A stretch of 64,000 nt of DNA from Eriocheir sinensis (lineage: Eukaryota; Arthropoda; Malacostraca; Decapoda; Varunidae). The stretch is taken from NCBI RefSeq assembly GCF_024679095.1, contig NC_066516.1:22482535-22546534 (forward strand), read 5' to 3'. The notes beneath the pieces were generated by a model. That model was given only the letters and a program-made list of their open reading frames with translations, searched no databases and was not told the DNA's origin. Position numbers and translations under genes: made by a program. Positions 43,758 to 54,219 of this stretch are shown piece by piece. Position 1 is the first letter of the stretch, and every line of letters begins with the position of its first letter.

Positions 43758-45120
43758 GGTGGAGAGAGAGAGAGAGAGAGAGAGAGTGACGTAGGCCTGG
43801 TGGTGGTAGTGGCAATAGTGGTGGTGCTGATGATGATGGTTAAGAACATGTGGTTCACCAGCTGTGCCAACGTGTTAGAGAGAGAGAGAGAGAGAGTGCA
43901 GAGAGGAGACGAGAAAAAGGGAGGGAGGGAGAGAGCGAGGTGAAAAGAAAGTTAAAGTGAGAGAAAGAGAAAGCGAGAGGGAGGAGTTGTAAAAGGTTAT
44001 GGTGATGGGGAAGATGGTGCTGCTGAGGGAGAGAGAGAGAGAGAGTTAATGGAAGAGACAGGAAACAAAGAAATTATATAAAAAAAATGCCAAAAAAAAG
44101 CATGATGGAGTTTAATAAAGAAGACGACGAGAGAGAGAAATATGCAGAAGCGTCGTTTGATGGTGATGGTGGTGGTGATGGTGATGATGATGATGATGAG
44201 AAGAAGGGTGAGGGGAGAGTGATGTTGACGAATGAGGGTATGAGTGAGAAATGGTAAAAGCTACTAGCGCGAATGGGAAGGAAGGAAGGAAGGAAGGAAG
44301 GAAGGAAAGGTAAGGAAGGAAAGGAAGGAAGGAAGGAGAGGAAGGAAGGAAGGAAAGGTAAGGAAGGAAAGGAAGGAAGGAAGGATAGGAAGGAAGGAAG
44401 GAAGGAAATAAGGAAGGAATGGAATGGAAGGGAAGGGAAGGGAAAGAAAAGGAAACGGAAGGGAATGGAAGGAAAGAGAAATGAAGGGAAAAGGAAGCGA
44501 AGAAAAGAGAAGGTAAGGAAAATAAAGGGAATGAGAGAGAAGTGTTAGGAAACGTAAGATAATGAAAAAAAAGGAAAAATAAGAAAAATGGAAGGGAGGG
44601 GTAAAATATGGAAAGAGGAGGGAAGAAAAGGTGAAATAATAGAAAGTAAAATAAGAGAATAGGAAGAGAAAGGGAGGAAAGGGGAAGAGAACGAATGGAA
44701 AGAAAGGAAAGGGAAAGAAACGGAGAAGAGGAAATTTTATAAAACGAAAGGAAAGGGAAGGGAACGGAACAGAAATGAAGGAAAGATGATGAAAGGAAAG
44801 AAAGAGGAATTTAAAGGAAGAGAGAGGGCAGGGAAGGAAAGAATAGCAAAGGAATAGAAATGAAACAGAGTAGATGGGAAAGAAAGAAACATAAGAAAAG
44901 GGAAGGAAGAGAAAGGAAGGAAAAGGAAGGGAAGGAAAGGAAGAAAAAGGAAAAAGAGGGAAGGGAAAGAGAAATGAAGGAAATAAAAACGAAGGGAAGG
45001 GAAGAGAACGGAATGGAACGGAAAAATCGGAACGGAAAGGAAAGAAAAAAAGGAAGGGGAGAGGAAAGGTAAGAAAAACGAAAGGAAGGGAAATAAAGGG
45101 ATGGGACGGGAAGGGCAGAA
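43758..45120. repeat. 1.3-kb purine-rich block with (GGAA)n
   Basis: Short GA runs (43763-43785, 43877-43895, 44030-44045), a GAT run (44178-44198), then GGAA-rich DNA from 44277. GGAAAGGTAAGGAAGGAAAGG is duplicated (44304 and 44353). GGAAAGGGAA words continue to 45110. Confidence 0.9.
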
Positions 45121-45219
45121 AGACTTTTATGGCGGCGGAATATTGATGGGAATGGGGTAGAAGACAATGCGTATATAAACACCTTTGTTGAACGACGCTT
45201 TAAATATGTGAGTGTGTGC

Positions 45220-45355
<136 letters not shown>

Positions 45356-45404
45356 CTTATTCATCGCTTATTCATTCTTCTTTTTTTTCTCGTCTTCCTC
45401 GGCT

Positions 45405-45820
45405 TCCCTCCTCCTCTTTCTTCTCCTCTTCCTCCTCCTCCTCCTCCTCCTCCTCCTCCTCATTGTCTCGCATACGTATCACATATTCTTTTTTCTCTCC
45501 CTCCTAATTTTCTCTCTTATCCTCCTGCTCTTCTTCCTTCCTTCCTTCTTGCCTTCCTCCCTTCCCCCTCCTCCTCTCCTCCTCTCCTCTCCTTCACCTT
45601 TAATATACGTTACCTAGACTTTTTTTTTCTTTACTTTTCTCACTAATCCCTTTCCTCCCTCCCTCCTTCCCTCCTTCCCTCCCTCCCTCCATCCCTCCGT
45701 CCTTCCCTCCCTCCATCCATTTATTTCTCCACTTCTCTCACTTTTCCACATTTTTTCTACTGTCATTTCCTCCCTCCCTCCTTCTTTCCCTCCCTCCCTC
45801 CCTCCCTCCCTCCCTCATTC
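45405..45820. repeat. (CTC)n and (CCCT)n tracts
   Basis: CTC run at 45428-45461, then CCCTCCCT runs at 45653-45715 and 45768-45816 with a duplicated TTTTTCTTACTTTTCTCAC-like spacer. Confidence 0.9.
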
Positions 45821-45846
45821 ATACATTATCACCTGAGCAAGAGTTG

Positions 45847-45851
<5 letters not shown>

Positions 45852-45878
<27 letters not shown>

Positions 45879-45879
45879 T
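45852..45879. repeat. (GA)n microsatellite
   Basis: Short GA run. After it, ATAATCTTACGTT occurs twice (45883 and 45907). Confidence 0.93.
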
Positions 45880-46067
45880 ACATAATCTTACGTTAGGGCA
45901 ATATTATAATCTTACGTTGACCAAAGTATTGTAAAAGTAATAAGAAGACATCACATTGTTCTTTCCTTATCCATGAATTTCTGAAGGTGTCTGTCGAACG
46001 TACTGGCCCTCACTAACACTCCGTCTCCGTCCGAAATTCCCCCTCTGTTTTTAGCCTTTGTTGCGGG

Positions 46068-46072
<5 letters not shown>

Positions 46073-46142
<70 letters not shown>
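46073..46142. repeat. (GT)n microsatellite
   Basis: GT run of about 70 bp. Confidence 0.98.
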
Positions 46143-46145
<3 letters not shown>

Positions 46146-46261
46146 GCTTTGCCCTCGAGTTGAAAGGGAAGAAAAGAGTAAGAAAAATAATAAAGAAAAA
46201 GATATCAAGGTAGCCAATATTGAAGGTGGAGGAGGGGAAAGGAGAGGAATGGAAGGGAGGG

Positions 46262-46312
46262 AGAAGAAAGAAGGAAGGAAAGAAAGAAGGAAGGAAGGAA
46301 GGAAGGAAAAAT
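46262..46312. repeat. (GGAA)n microsatellite
   Basis: GGAA run with short interruptions. Confidence 0.92.
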
Positions 46313-46497
46313 TGCAAGAGGATGAGAGAGAGAAAATTAGCTGAGAAAATACAATAAATACCATCAATCCTGTTTTACTCATTCAACATTGCTCTTTTTT
46401 TTTTTTTAATGGACCGATTTTTGGATAAGCTTATGATGGGTGTTTTTCTATAGGTGATTAATTAAAGAGACCATTATGACGGGACACCTCTGATCGA

Positions 46498-46499
<2 letters not shown>

Positions 46500-46543
<44 letters not shown>
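46500..46543. repeat. (GT)n microsatellite
   Basis: GT run of about 44 bp. Confidence 0.97.
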
Positions 46544-46545
<2 letters not shown>

Positions 46546-46612
46546 TTAATGTAGTGTTTGTCGCGGCCGTGGATGTTAATGAGTCTTCTTCCCATTATTT
46601 TCTACCCATCAT

Positions 46613-46795
<183 letters not shown>

Positions 46796-47137
46796 TTTTT
46801 CTCTCCTCCCAGCATTCCTCAACTCTTATCTACCCGCGTATTGTCATATATTCTTCTCTCCCTCCCTCCCTCCCTCCCTCCCTTTCTTTCCTCCCTCCAT
46901 TTCCCTCTCTCCATCTCCCTCTCCCTGTTACCATTCTTCTGCTTTAACTTTTTTTTTCCCTCCAAGCACCTCCTCATTCTTCCTTCTCTCTCTTTCCTCT
47001 TCCTCCTCTCTCTCCTCTTCCTCTTCGTTTATCTATTTCTCCTCCTCTTCTCCTTCCTCTTCTCTCTCCTCTCTTTTTCAGACGTTCATTCTTCGTCCAT
47101 TCTCGTGTGGTCCTCTGATTCTTCCCAATGATTGTTT

Positions 47138-47255
<118 letters not shown>

Positions 47256-47874
47256 ATTTCTTTCATCTCCTTTCCTCTTTTTTCCCTTCCTTTCTATTTT
47301 CTCTCCTGACTTTCTTTTTTTTTCCTTTCTTTGTCCACCCCACGCGCTATTCTTTTTTTCTTCTTCTGAATTCTCAAACTTTTCCATATTCTTTTTTCCT
47401 TCTTTTCTGCTGGTTCTGGTTCTTAAATTTGTCTCTCCCTCGTTTCTCTCCTCACCTTACATCATTCCTTTCATTTGTTGCTGTCTCTCTTCCCACTTTT
47501 CTTTCCACTTATCCCATCTCCCCCATTTATCCTCATTTTCCTTTTATTTTATCATTTCCCTCGTCCCTCCTTTCTAATAATCGCTGTTCTCTTTACCACT
47601 CTTTTTTTTCTTTACCTTACACCTGCGTCCTTTCTGTGTTTTCTTTTCTTCCTTGCTCTGGAGAAGGTAAACTATGGTATTACCCGGGTGTTTCTGTTGC
47701 CCTGTGTCCCGTGATAATGTGTTGTAAACCTCCAAAGACTCAAAGGGACGGAGGTTAGCACTGAGGCAACGTGCAGCTTCAAAGTTTCCCCCAGTTTTGT
47801 CTTACCCCATTTACTTTTCACTCTATCTATCTTTTCTCTCTCTACTATCTTTCCGTTGTTGCTTATCTTAATTA

Positions 47875-48126
47875 TAGTCTGTCTTGATTTCTGTCTATGT
47901 ATCAGCGTGTTAGTCTGTCTTAATTTCTGTCTATGTATCAGCGTGTTAGTCTGTCTTAATTTCTGTCTATGTATCAGCGTGTTAGTCTGTCTTAATTTCT
48001 GTCTATGTATCAGCGTGTTAGTCTGTCTTAATTTCTGTCTATGTATCAGCGTGTTAGTCTGTCTTAATTTCTGTCTATGTATCAGCGTGTTAGTCTGTCT
48101 TAATTTCTGTCTGTGTATCAGCGTGT
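47875..48126. repeat. 36-bp x 7 minisatellite
   Basis: Seven head-to-tail copies of a 36-bp unit (TAGTCTGTCTTAATTTCTG, then TCTATGTATCAGCGTGT), exactly 252 bp. Only two substitutions are seen: G for A in the first copy and G for A in the last. All frames carry 12-residue repeats (plus [12 protein letters not shown], minus [12 protein letters not shown]), as expected for a unit divisible by 3. No start, splice or domain evidence for translation. Confidence 0.96.
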
Positions 48127-48149
48127 TCCAGTGGCACCTCCCGTCTTTC

Positions 48150-48600
48150 ATCCTTCTCCTCCGCTTCTTCTTTTTTTCTTCCCTCTCTCTTGGTCTTCTC
48201 TCACATGACTGATTTCTTCTTTCTTCTTGCTTCTCCTGTCCGTTCCTCCTCCTCCTCCTCCTCCTTCTCCTCTTACTGCTGCTGCTCAACTTACAAATCT
48301 TCCTTATTATTTTACTCTTTCTGTCTTCTCTTATCCTTTCATTTTCCTTCCTTGTTTTTTTTATTTTTTTCTTCGTATTATTACTGTTCTTCTTTTTCTT
48401 CCTGTTTTTTTCGTAATTGCCAGCATCATCAATTTCGTTATCAACTTTTTCATCGTTATTATATTATTATTTCTCTCTTTTTCTTCCTCTTCCTATTATT
48501 TTTTTCTTCTATTTCCTGTACACTCGTTTTTATTTTTCCCTCTTCTTCCTCCCTCCCTCGTTTCCATCTTCTTCTCTTCCACATTTTCCGGTAGGCCTTG
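48150..48600. repeat. Pyrimidine-rich tract
   Basis: TTCTTCTT and CTC words (48246-48268) with no constant unit. Confidence 0.75.
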
Positions 48601-48806
48601 AAGGAGATTGGGATGGGTGGAGGGGGGGGGGGAGGATGGTTAGCTTTCCCTCTCCCCCTTCCCCCTTCTCCCTTCTCCCCATCCAGCTGAGGAGAGGGAG
48701 ATGAATGGAGGAGATGAGGGAGATTAACGAGGGAGTGGAGGAGGAAGTGAGGGATCAAAATTGAATGTGTGATAAGATGAACGTAACCTTGTATGATGGG
48801 TGACGC

Positions 48807-48808
<2 letters not shown>

Positions 48809-48880
<72 letters not shown>
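48809..48880. repeat. (CA)n microsatellite
   Basis: CA run of about 72 bp, followed by T/C-rich DNA and a TTC run at 49000-49029. Confidence 0.98.
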
Positions 48881-48882
<2 letters not shown>

Positions 48883-49188
48883 TTCTTTTTCTTCTTTATA
48901 TTTTCCTTCTGTTTTTTCTTTCTTTCTCCTCCTCTTTCTCCTTCTCTTCTCATATTTCTTCTTTCCTTCTTTTTCTTCGTCTTCCTTTTTTTGTTTTTCT
49001 TCTTCTTCTTCTTCTTCTTCTTCTTCTTCTTTTTTTTTTCTACTTCTTTTTCTTCTTCTTCTTCTACTTCTTCTTCTATTTATTTTACGTCCTTCCACGA
49101 TTACAAGAGAGAGAGAGAGAGAAGTGGGTTAGACGAAAAGGGAAACAGCTAGATGTGTATCATTAGTCAGAAGTCAAGACGCCGGGGA

Positions 49189-49400
49189 CACCACCACCAC
49201 CACCACCACCACCACCACCACCACTACCACCACCACCACCACCACCACCACCACCACCACCACCACCACTACCACCACTCCGTCACTACCACCACCACCA
49301 CTTCCACAACTACCATCGCCACCACCACCATCACTACCACTACTACTACCACCATCATCACCACCACTACCACCACTACCACCACCACCACCACCTCTTT
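49189..49400. repeat. (CAC)n array with TAC/ATC variants
   Basis: CAC units with CTAC and CATC interruptions, pure over 49189-49223 and 49230-49268, then decaying. Poly-His, poly-Thr and poly-Val frames result. Confidence 0.97.
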
Positions 49401-49559
49401 CAGTACCTTCACCACCAGGCCTCTGACTTCGACAAACACCGCCACCCACCCTACACCCACTCGACACTCACTCCCCGGAATTGGCAACAACGTCGAGAGG
49501 GGGAAAAAAAAACCTGTATTGAAAATGTTTTAATGTGGAAGTCAACACGGGAGGGCTTC

Positions 49560-50040
49560 AGTGATACGAAACTCAACCCGGGGAACTTTTAGCATGGTGA
49601 ACGGAACCCCACCCCCCATCCCTCCCTTCCCTCACACACCATCGCCACCCCCATCACCACCATTAAAATCACCACCACCAACAACTCCATCACTATATTC
49701 CCTAACGCTACCTGAGATAAGTTTTAACACGGATAACATGAATCACAGAAACCCCCCCACACACACACAAATAGACACACCATGACACTCCTTAACAAAT
49801 CCATCACCACCACCATTACCACAATCAGAATAATCACCACCACCACCACCTCTACCGCACTCCCTAACACACCCCGAGAGGAGATAACGACTTTAACACA
49901 GCATCACAACACACTGTAGGAAAAACAACCTAACACATTCACTCAAAAACACAAAAACAAACACACATAAACACCTATAGACAGTACAACCAGGAACACG
50001 TTTTAACATGACTTCAAAACGCAATGAACCACCGTAACCT
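49560..50040. repeat. Degenerate CACCA-rich units
   Basis: A phrase ACTC/CTAACNC..CCNGAGA.GA.AA....TTTAACA recurs near 49570, 49700, 49865 and 49995, between CACCAC-rich stretches, suggesting an old tandem repeat of about 140-160 bp. Confidence 0.45.
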
Positions 50041-50052
50041 ACCCTGCCCTAT

Positions 50053-50090
50053 CCTAACCTAACCTAACCTAACCTAACCTAGCCTAACCT
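50053..50090 (-). repeat. Interstitial (CCTAA)n
   Basis: CCTAA units, one changed to CCTAG, matching the arthropod telomere unit on the reverse strand. Orientation is opposite to the tract at 31250. Confidence 0.88.
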
Positions 50091-50315
50091 CATTTCAGCT
50101 TAACCACTCTTGCCTAACCTGGAGGCGGCTCGTCGGGTCACTGGCGTCGCACAATGCGCCCTCCCTCCCTGCCTGCCGCTAACGAGCTGCCGTGGCGGGA
50201 GGACTAAGGAGGAGGAGGAGGAGGAGGAGGGGAGGCAGGGAGATGAAGAGAGGCGGAGGCTGGCAGGGTGGGTTTCTAGAGGCAACGACCTGAGTACTTG
50301 AGGCAACGTTCGACT

Positions 50316-50316
<1 letters not shown>

Positions 50317-50379
<63 letters not shown>
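50317..50379. repeat. (CA)n microsatellite
   Basis: CA run of about 63 bp. Confidence 0.98.
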
Positions 50380-50382
<3 letters not shown>

Positions 50383-50449
50383 ACCCAGTTACACAGCGGC
50401 AGCGACCCCATGACGCTCGCTAGTCCCGTGCTGAGAGGAGCTGTTGTGC

Positions 50450-51000
50450 TTGGAAGGGAGGGAAGGGGGCGTGGTGGCGGAGGTAGAGGAAGGCGTGTTG
50501 CAGGGTTAGTACGGAGGGAAGGGTAAGGGGAGGATGTGGGAGAAAGGTAAGTGGAGTATGCTGTGTTGCTTGTTTGGTGTGGAGGGTAAAGTGACGTTGG
50601 CGTCGAGGTAAGGAAAACGAGTAGGGAGGAATGGAAAATGAGGCCGGGGTGGAACAACAGCAAGGGTCTAAAAATAGGAGGAAGAATTGGATAAGTGGAA
50701 GATAGCAAAGAAAGGAAGTAAAGGAAAACGTGTTGTGTGGAAGAAAGGAAGGAGAGTGGAAAGGAAAAGGAGTTTGTATGGAGGAATGGAAGACTAGAGA
50801 TGGAAAGAAGGAAAGGAAAAGCTGAAGGAAAGAAAGAAGGAGGGGGAAAACGGAATGGTGTGGACTGGGAAAGAAAGGGATTTGGCCAGAAGAAATTATT
50901 AAGGGTAACTTGTAGGAGAAGGAAGAGGAAGAGGAGGAGGAGAATCGGAGAGGAGGAAGAGGGGAAAAGAATGTCATGTCGGGAATTAAAAAAGCTATAC
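50450..51000. repeat. Degenerate purine-rich units
   Basis: GTGTTG...GGAGGGAARGGNAAG and GGAAAACGWGTWGGGAGGAATGGAAA phrases recur at about 60-90 bp from 50490 to 50880. No gene. Confidence 0.5.
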
Positions 51001-51059
51001 TGCTATCTAGTGATCATTGTGTTGACAGTCTCGCTGACCATAAGAATATGAAGAGACAA

Positions 51060-51470
51060 GAAAAATACTTCACAGGATCACGTTAGTTTTTTGGGGGAGG
51101 ACGAACTGCAAAACAACGATGAGAGAAATTGAAAGAAAAAAAAAGTATAAAACGATCACCTGAATTTTGGGTGTTGAACGAACCATCTAACAACGCTGAA
51201 AAAAAAAATTAAGGGAAAAATACATATTACGACCAGGTGGATTTTGGAGTGAACGAAGGGCACAACATAGGGAAAACAAAGGAACAAATAAAACACTTTC
51301 ACGTGAATTTTTGGTGTAGGACGAACCACCCAACAACGCAAAGAGAGTTACTGAAAAGGTTTAATAGGATGACGTTATTTTTTTTCTTTGTAGAGCAGAG
51401 TATAACAACGTAAAGAGATTAAAAAAAAAAAGCAAGAAAAAAATCATAATAGGATCACTTAATATTTTTC
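51060..51470. repeat. Decayed 75-bp tandem array
   Basis: Units begin GGATCACGTGAATTTT-like at 51075, 51153, 51230, 51298, 51367 and 51452. They continue GGTGTAGGACGAACCACCCAAC, AACGCAAAGAGAG and an A-rich end. Pairwise identity is clearly reduced, so the array is old. Confidence 0.75.
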
Positions 51471-51471
51471 A

Positions 51472-51506
51472 GGGGGGGGGGGCGGGAGAGGGGGGGAGGG
51501 GGGGCG
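51472..51506 (+). repeat. G-run cluster
   Basis: Four G-runs of three or more within 35 bp (G10, GGG, G7, G7), a canonical G-quadruplex pattern on the plus strand. Confidence 0.85.
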
Positions 51507-51642
51507 GATGGTACGCTTTTGTGAACTAATTTTCAAACACGATTTTTTCAGCAGTTCAAAAAAGGAAGAAAAAAAAGAATATAGTAAGAATGTTTTGGAA
51601 GTTCAGATAATTGCTGGGTTAGTGTGTTTTCCCGTCCCCGAT

Positions 51643-51787
<145 letters not shown>

Positions 51788-51829
51788 CAGAAGTGACTGC
51801 CAAACGAGATATTTTTACCCAGCTCTCCT

Positions 51830-52166
51830 CTTCTCTCCTCTCCTCTCTCCTCCCTCTCCCTCCATTCCTCCTTTCATTTCTTTGCGTCATGATTTCATTC
51901 TTCTGTCTCCTCTCTCCTCCTTACTTACATTCTTCACCCCCTTCCCTCCTCCCCCCTCTCCCTCTCTCTCTCTCTCTCCTTTCATCCCCCTCTTTCTTTC
52001 CTCCTCTTACTTCTCATGTGTTTATTTTTCTCTGTCTTCCTCTCTCTCTCTCTCCCTCCCTCCCTCCATCTCCCTCTCTTTCCTCCCTTCCCCCTCTCCC
52101 TTCTCCCTCCCTCCCTCTCTTCCTTATCATCTGCTTCACCATCTCTTCCTTCATTTCTATTTGTTG

Positions 52167-52231
<65 letters not shown>

Positions 52232-52500
52232 TCCTTTCTTTACTTCATTGTTTCCGTCTCTCACCTTTCCCCTTCCCTCCATTTCTTTCCTCCCTTCCTT
52301 TCCTCCCCTTTTCCCCTCCACCCTTCCTGTCCTCCTCCTTTCTCCTCCCTTTTTTAAATTTTCTTTCTTCTTCCTCCCCCTCTTTCTCCTTCTTATTTCT
52401 TCTTCTCGCTCTTGTTCCTCTTGCTCGTCTTAATCCTGTTCTTAATCTTGTTCTTCTTGTTCTTGTTCTTGTTCTTCTTCTCCTTCCTGTTCCTCGTTCA
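51830..52500. repeat. Pyrimidine tract with (TC)n and (TTCTTG)n-like end
   Basis: CTCTCC/CCTCCC-rich DNA, a TC run at 52170-52228, and TTCTTGTTC repeats at 52438-52485. All frames are low complexity. Confidence 0.88.
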
Positions 52501-52529
52501 ACTGGCTAACTAATGTAACTTGAAGCGTC

Positions 52530-53813
52530 CAACACAACAGTCGCAATTAGTTCCTCTACATGAGCGCGCTGCTTGATACACAGAAAGGACGAATTTAGTG
52601 TTTGTATTGCAGCAGAAGAACCGGACGGGATAGCCATTACCGAGACTTGGGCCACATACAATATCTGAACTGTCACTCTCGGGGTATGAAAGCTTTCACA
52701 AAAACCGAACGCACACACAGGGGAGAGGCGTGATATGCGACGTCAGAAGTACTGTAAGTTACTGTTGAGGCTCTTTTTTTTTTTTCTTTTTTTTTACAGC
52801 AAAGGAGACAGCTCAAGGGCACACAAAAAGTATACATTAATAAAAAAAAAGCCCGCTACTCGCTGCTTTAGTGTATACATCAGCGATTTAGAAACAGAAC
52901 TGAAATCCTCTCTATCGACTTTGATCGTGTCGCCTTAAGCGGGTGGAAGGGCCCTCACGACAGCCGATTGCGAAGTCTTTCAAAAGTTTCCTGACCTGAT
53001 TATCCAATAGAGTGAAAAGTGACAAATGTCCATCGCTGCCAAGTGTAAAGTCATGCACTGGGTTCAGAAATAGTAACCATACATGAAACACGCATGGGAA
53101 GCCTTTGCAGGTAGTGAAGGAAGAATCGGATCGGAGTCACCATCAGCAGTGACCAAACACATAGAAAACACTGTAGAGAATATAACGAAGCCAATACTAT
53201 TCTCGGATTCATAGCGAGGAACTGTGAGTGTAAGATTCGAGGAGCATTATCATCTTTATATAATTTACTTGCAAGACTTCATCCGGATTATGCAGTTCAG
53301 TTCTGATCCCCAATTACTGGAATGACATTGAATTACTGGAGAGAGAGTTCAGCTACGCGTTACGAAAAGTAATCCATCCTGAAGGGCTCAGCCGTATGAA
53401 GAACGACTCATGCGACTCAACCTTATTACGCTGGAAAAGAGACGCTGACGAGGAAATGTGATACAGGTTTTCAAGTACGTGAAGAATATAGTAATGTGGA
53501 TCACTCCAAGGTCATTGCTCTCCAAACCATCTCAAGAACAAGAAATAACGGATTATCTACCTAAACGAGGTGGTATAGTTCAGCCTTTGGCACACGTTTC
53601 CTCTTAAAACGAGTCATCTGTCATGCAGTGGAACAACCTTCCCACAAAAGCATAAGTGCGAAAACTATCAACTTACTCAAAAATCAGATCGATTATTATT
53701 TAGTTCCGTCAGGAGTAAGTTGAACGTAGGCTACATACTGAAATACGCACATCCTCGTCATGAGCCAAAAAGCTTTCTGTTGCCTGGTTATCCATGTTTC
53801 TATGTGTCCTCCT
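52530..53813 (+). mobile_element. Decayed LINE: endonuclease + RT C-terminus (Jockey/CR1-like)
   Basis: Two parts of one element type. First, 52570-52770 encodes an apurinic-type endonuclease remnant: EFSVCIAAEEPDGIAITETWA (the ITETW motif with its conserved Glu at about 52628-52652). After a frameshift comes LSLSGYESFHKNRT and a decayed GGGV-type strand (52667-52750). Second, from 52871, VYISDLETEL is followed by KCKVMHW (53038-53058), a decayed LARLHPDYAVQF block (53268-53310), an YEERL-like segment and a C-terminal INLLKNQID block (53650-53690). The RT core with motifs A and B is missing. A short dispersed repeat (52774-52868) sits exactly where it should be. The 3' end (CCTCGTCATGAGCC...TTTCTATGTG) matches the LINE end at 14354 and is joined to a (CTC)n run. 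Many stops and frameshifts; inactive. Confidence 0.85.
52774..52868 (+). mobile_element. Short dispersed repeat inside a LINE
   Basis: T-rich start, ACAGCAAAGGAGACAGCTC, AAGGGCACACAAAAAG, an A-rich block, then GCCCGCTACTCGCTGC. It separates the endonuclease and RT remnants of the LINE at 52530-53813. Confidence 0.82.
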
Positions 53814-53829
53814 CCTCCTCCTCCTCCTT
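53807..53829. repeat. (CTC)n at a LINE 3' end
   Basis: CTC units joined directly to the LINE tail, as at 14408. Confidence 0.92.
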
Positions 53830-53966
53830 CCTTTCTGTCCTTCATCTTCCATTGCTGTCCTTCATATTCCACCTTTGATTAGATAGCTAGTGTAGCTTGT
53901 CACAAACAGCCTCGTTAGGACCATCAGGTATGCTGTTGTTTGTTCTTCTCTTGTGTTACTTTGTGT

Positions 53967-53994
53967 TCTCCTCCTCCTCCTCCTCCTCCTCCAC
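53967..53994. repeat. (CTC)n microsatellite
   Basis: Short CTC run, 50 bp upstream of the candidate exon. Confidence 0.93.
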
Positions 53995-54043
53995 AATCCT
54001 CATGTCATTCTCCTGCGTAACCCTCATCTTTTTTGTGTTGCAG

Positions 54044-54100
54044 TGGTCGACGTGTTGCTGGCGGTGCTGCTGTTCTCCCCGTCACCGCCTCAAGCCCTTG
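54044..54100 (+). CDS. Candidate 57-nt internal exon, signal-peptide-like
   Basis: The segment is preceded by CATCTTTTTTGTGTTGCAG, a good pyrimidine tract plus CAG acceptor, and followed by G|GTGAGTAC, a near-consensus donor. It is 57 nt with two codon bases at the start and one at the end, so both introns would be phase 1 and the exon is symmetric. Read in that phase it gives VDVLLAVLLFSPSPPQAL followed by a split Gly/Val codon: a hydrophobic stretch, then Ser/Pro and Ala, as at the end of a signal peptide. A phase 1 intron after a signal-peptide exon is common in secreted proteins and receptors. There is no in-frame ATG in the 150 bp upstream and no second exon is evident, so the gene is unknown. 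A chance splice-site pair remains possible. Confidence 0.3.
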
Positions 54101-54103
54101 GTG

Positions 54104-54106
<3 letters not shown>

Positions 54107-54148
<42 letters not shown>
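54107..54148. repeat. (CA)n microsatellite
   Basis: CA run starting within the donor region of the candidate exon (GTGAGTACACAC). Confidence 0.97.
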
Positions 54149-54149
<1 letters not shown>

Positions 54150-54219
54150 GTTGATGACTTTATGGTTCTTGGTTCTTGGGCGGTTCTGCGTTGGGGCCAT
54201 CATCTACCTATTTGCATCT

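Noticed and set aside
45170..45200. TATATAAA string as a promoter
   Set aside because: Lies between a purine block and a TC array, with no downstream gene.
47875..48126. Possible CRISPR-like array
   Set aside because: The 36-bp units are contiguous with no unique spacers, and the window is eukaryotic.
47856..48212. 12-residue repeat protein ([12 protein letters not shown])
   Set aside because: Every frame over a 36-bp tandem repeat gives a 12-residue repeat. No evidence of expression.
48800..49533. His/Thr-rich frames that resemble metal-binding repeats
   Set aside because: CA and CAC microsatellites read as protein. No flanking domain.
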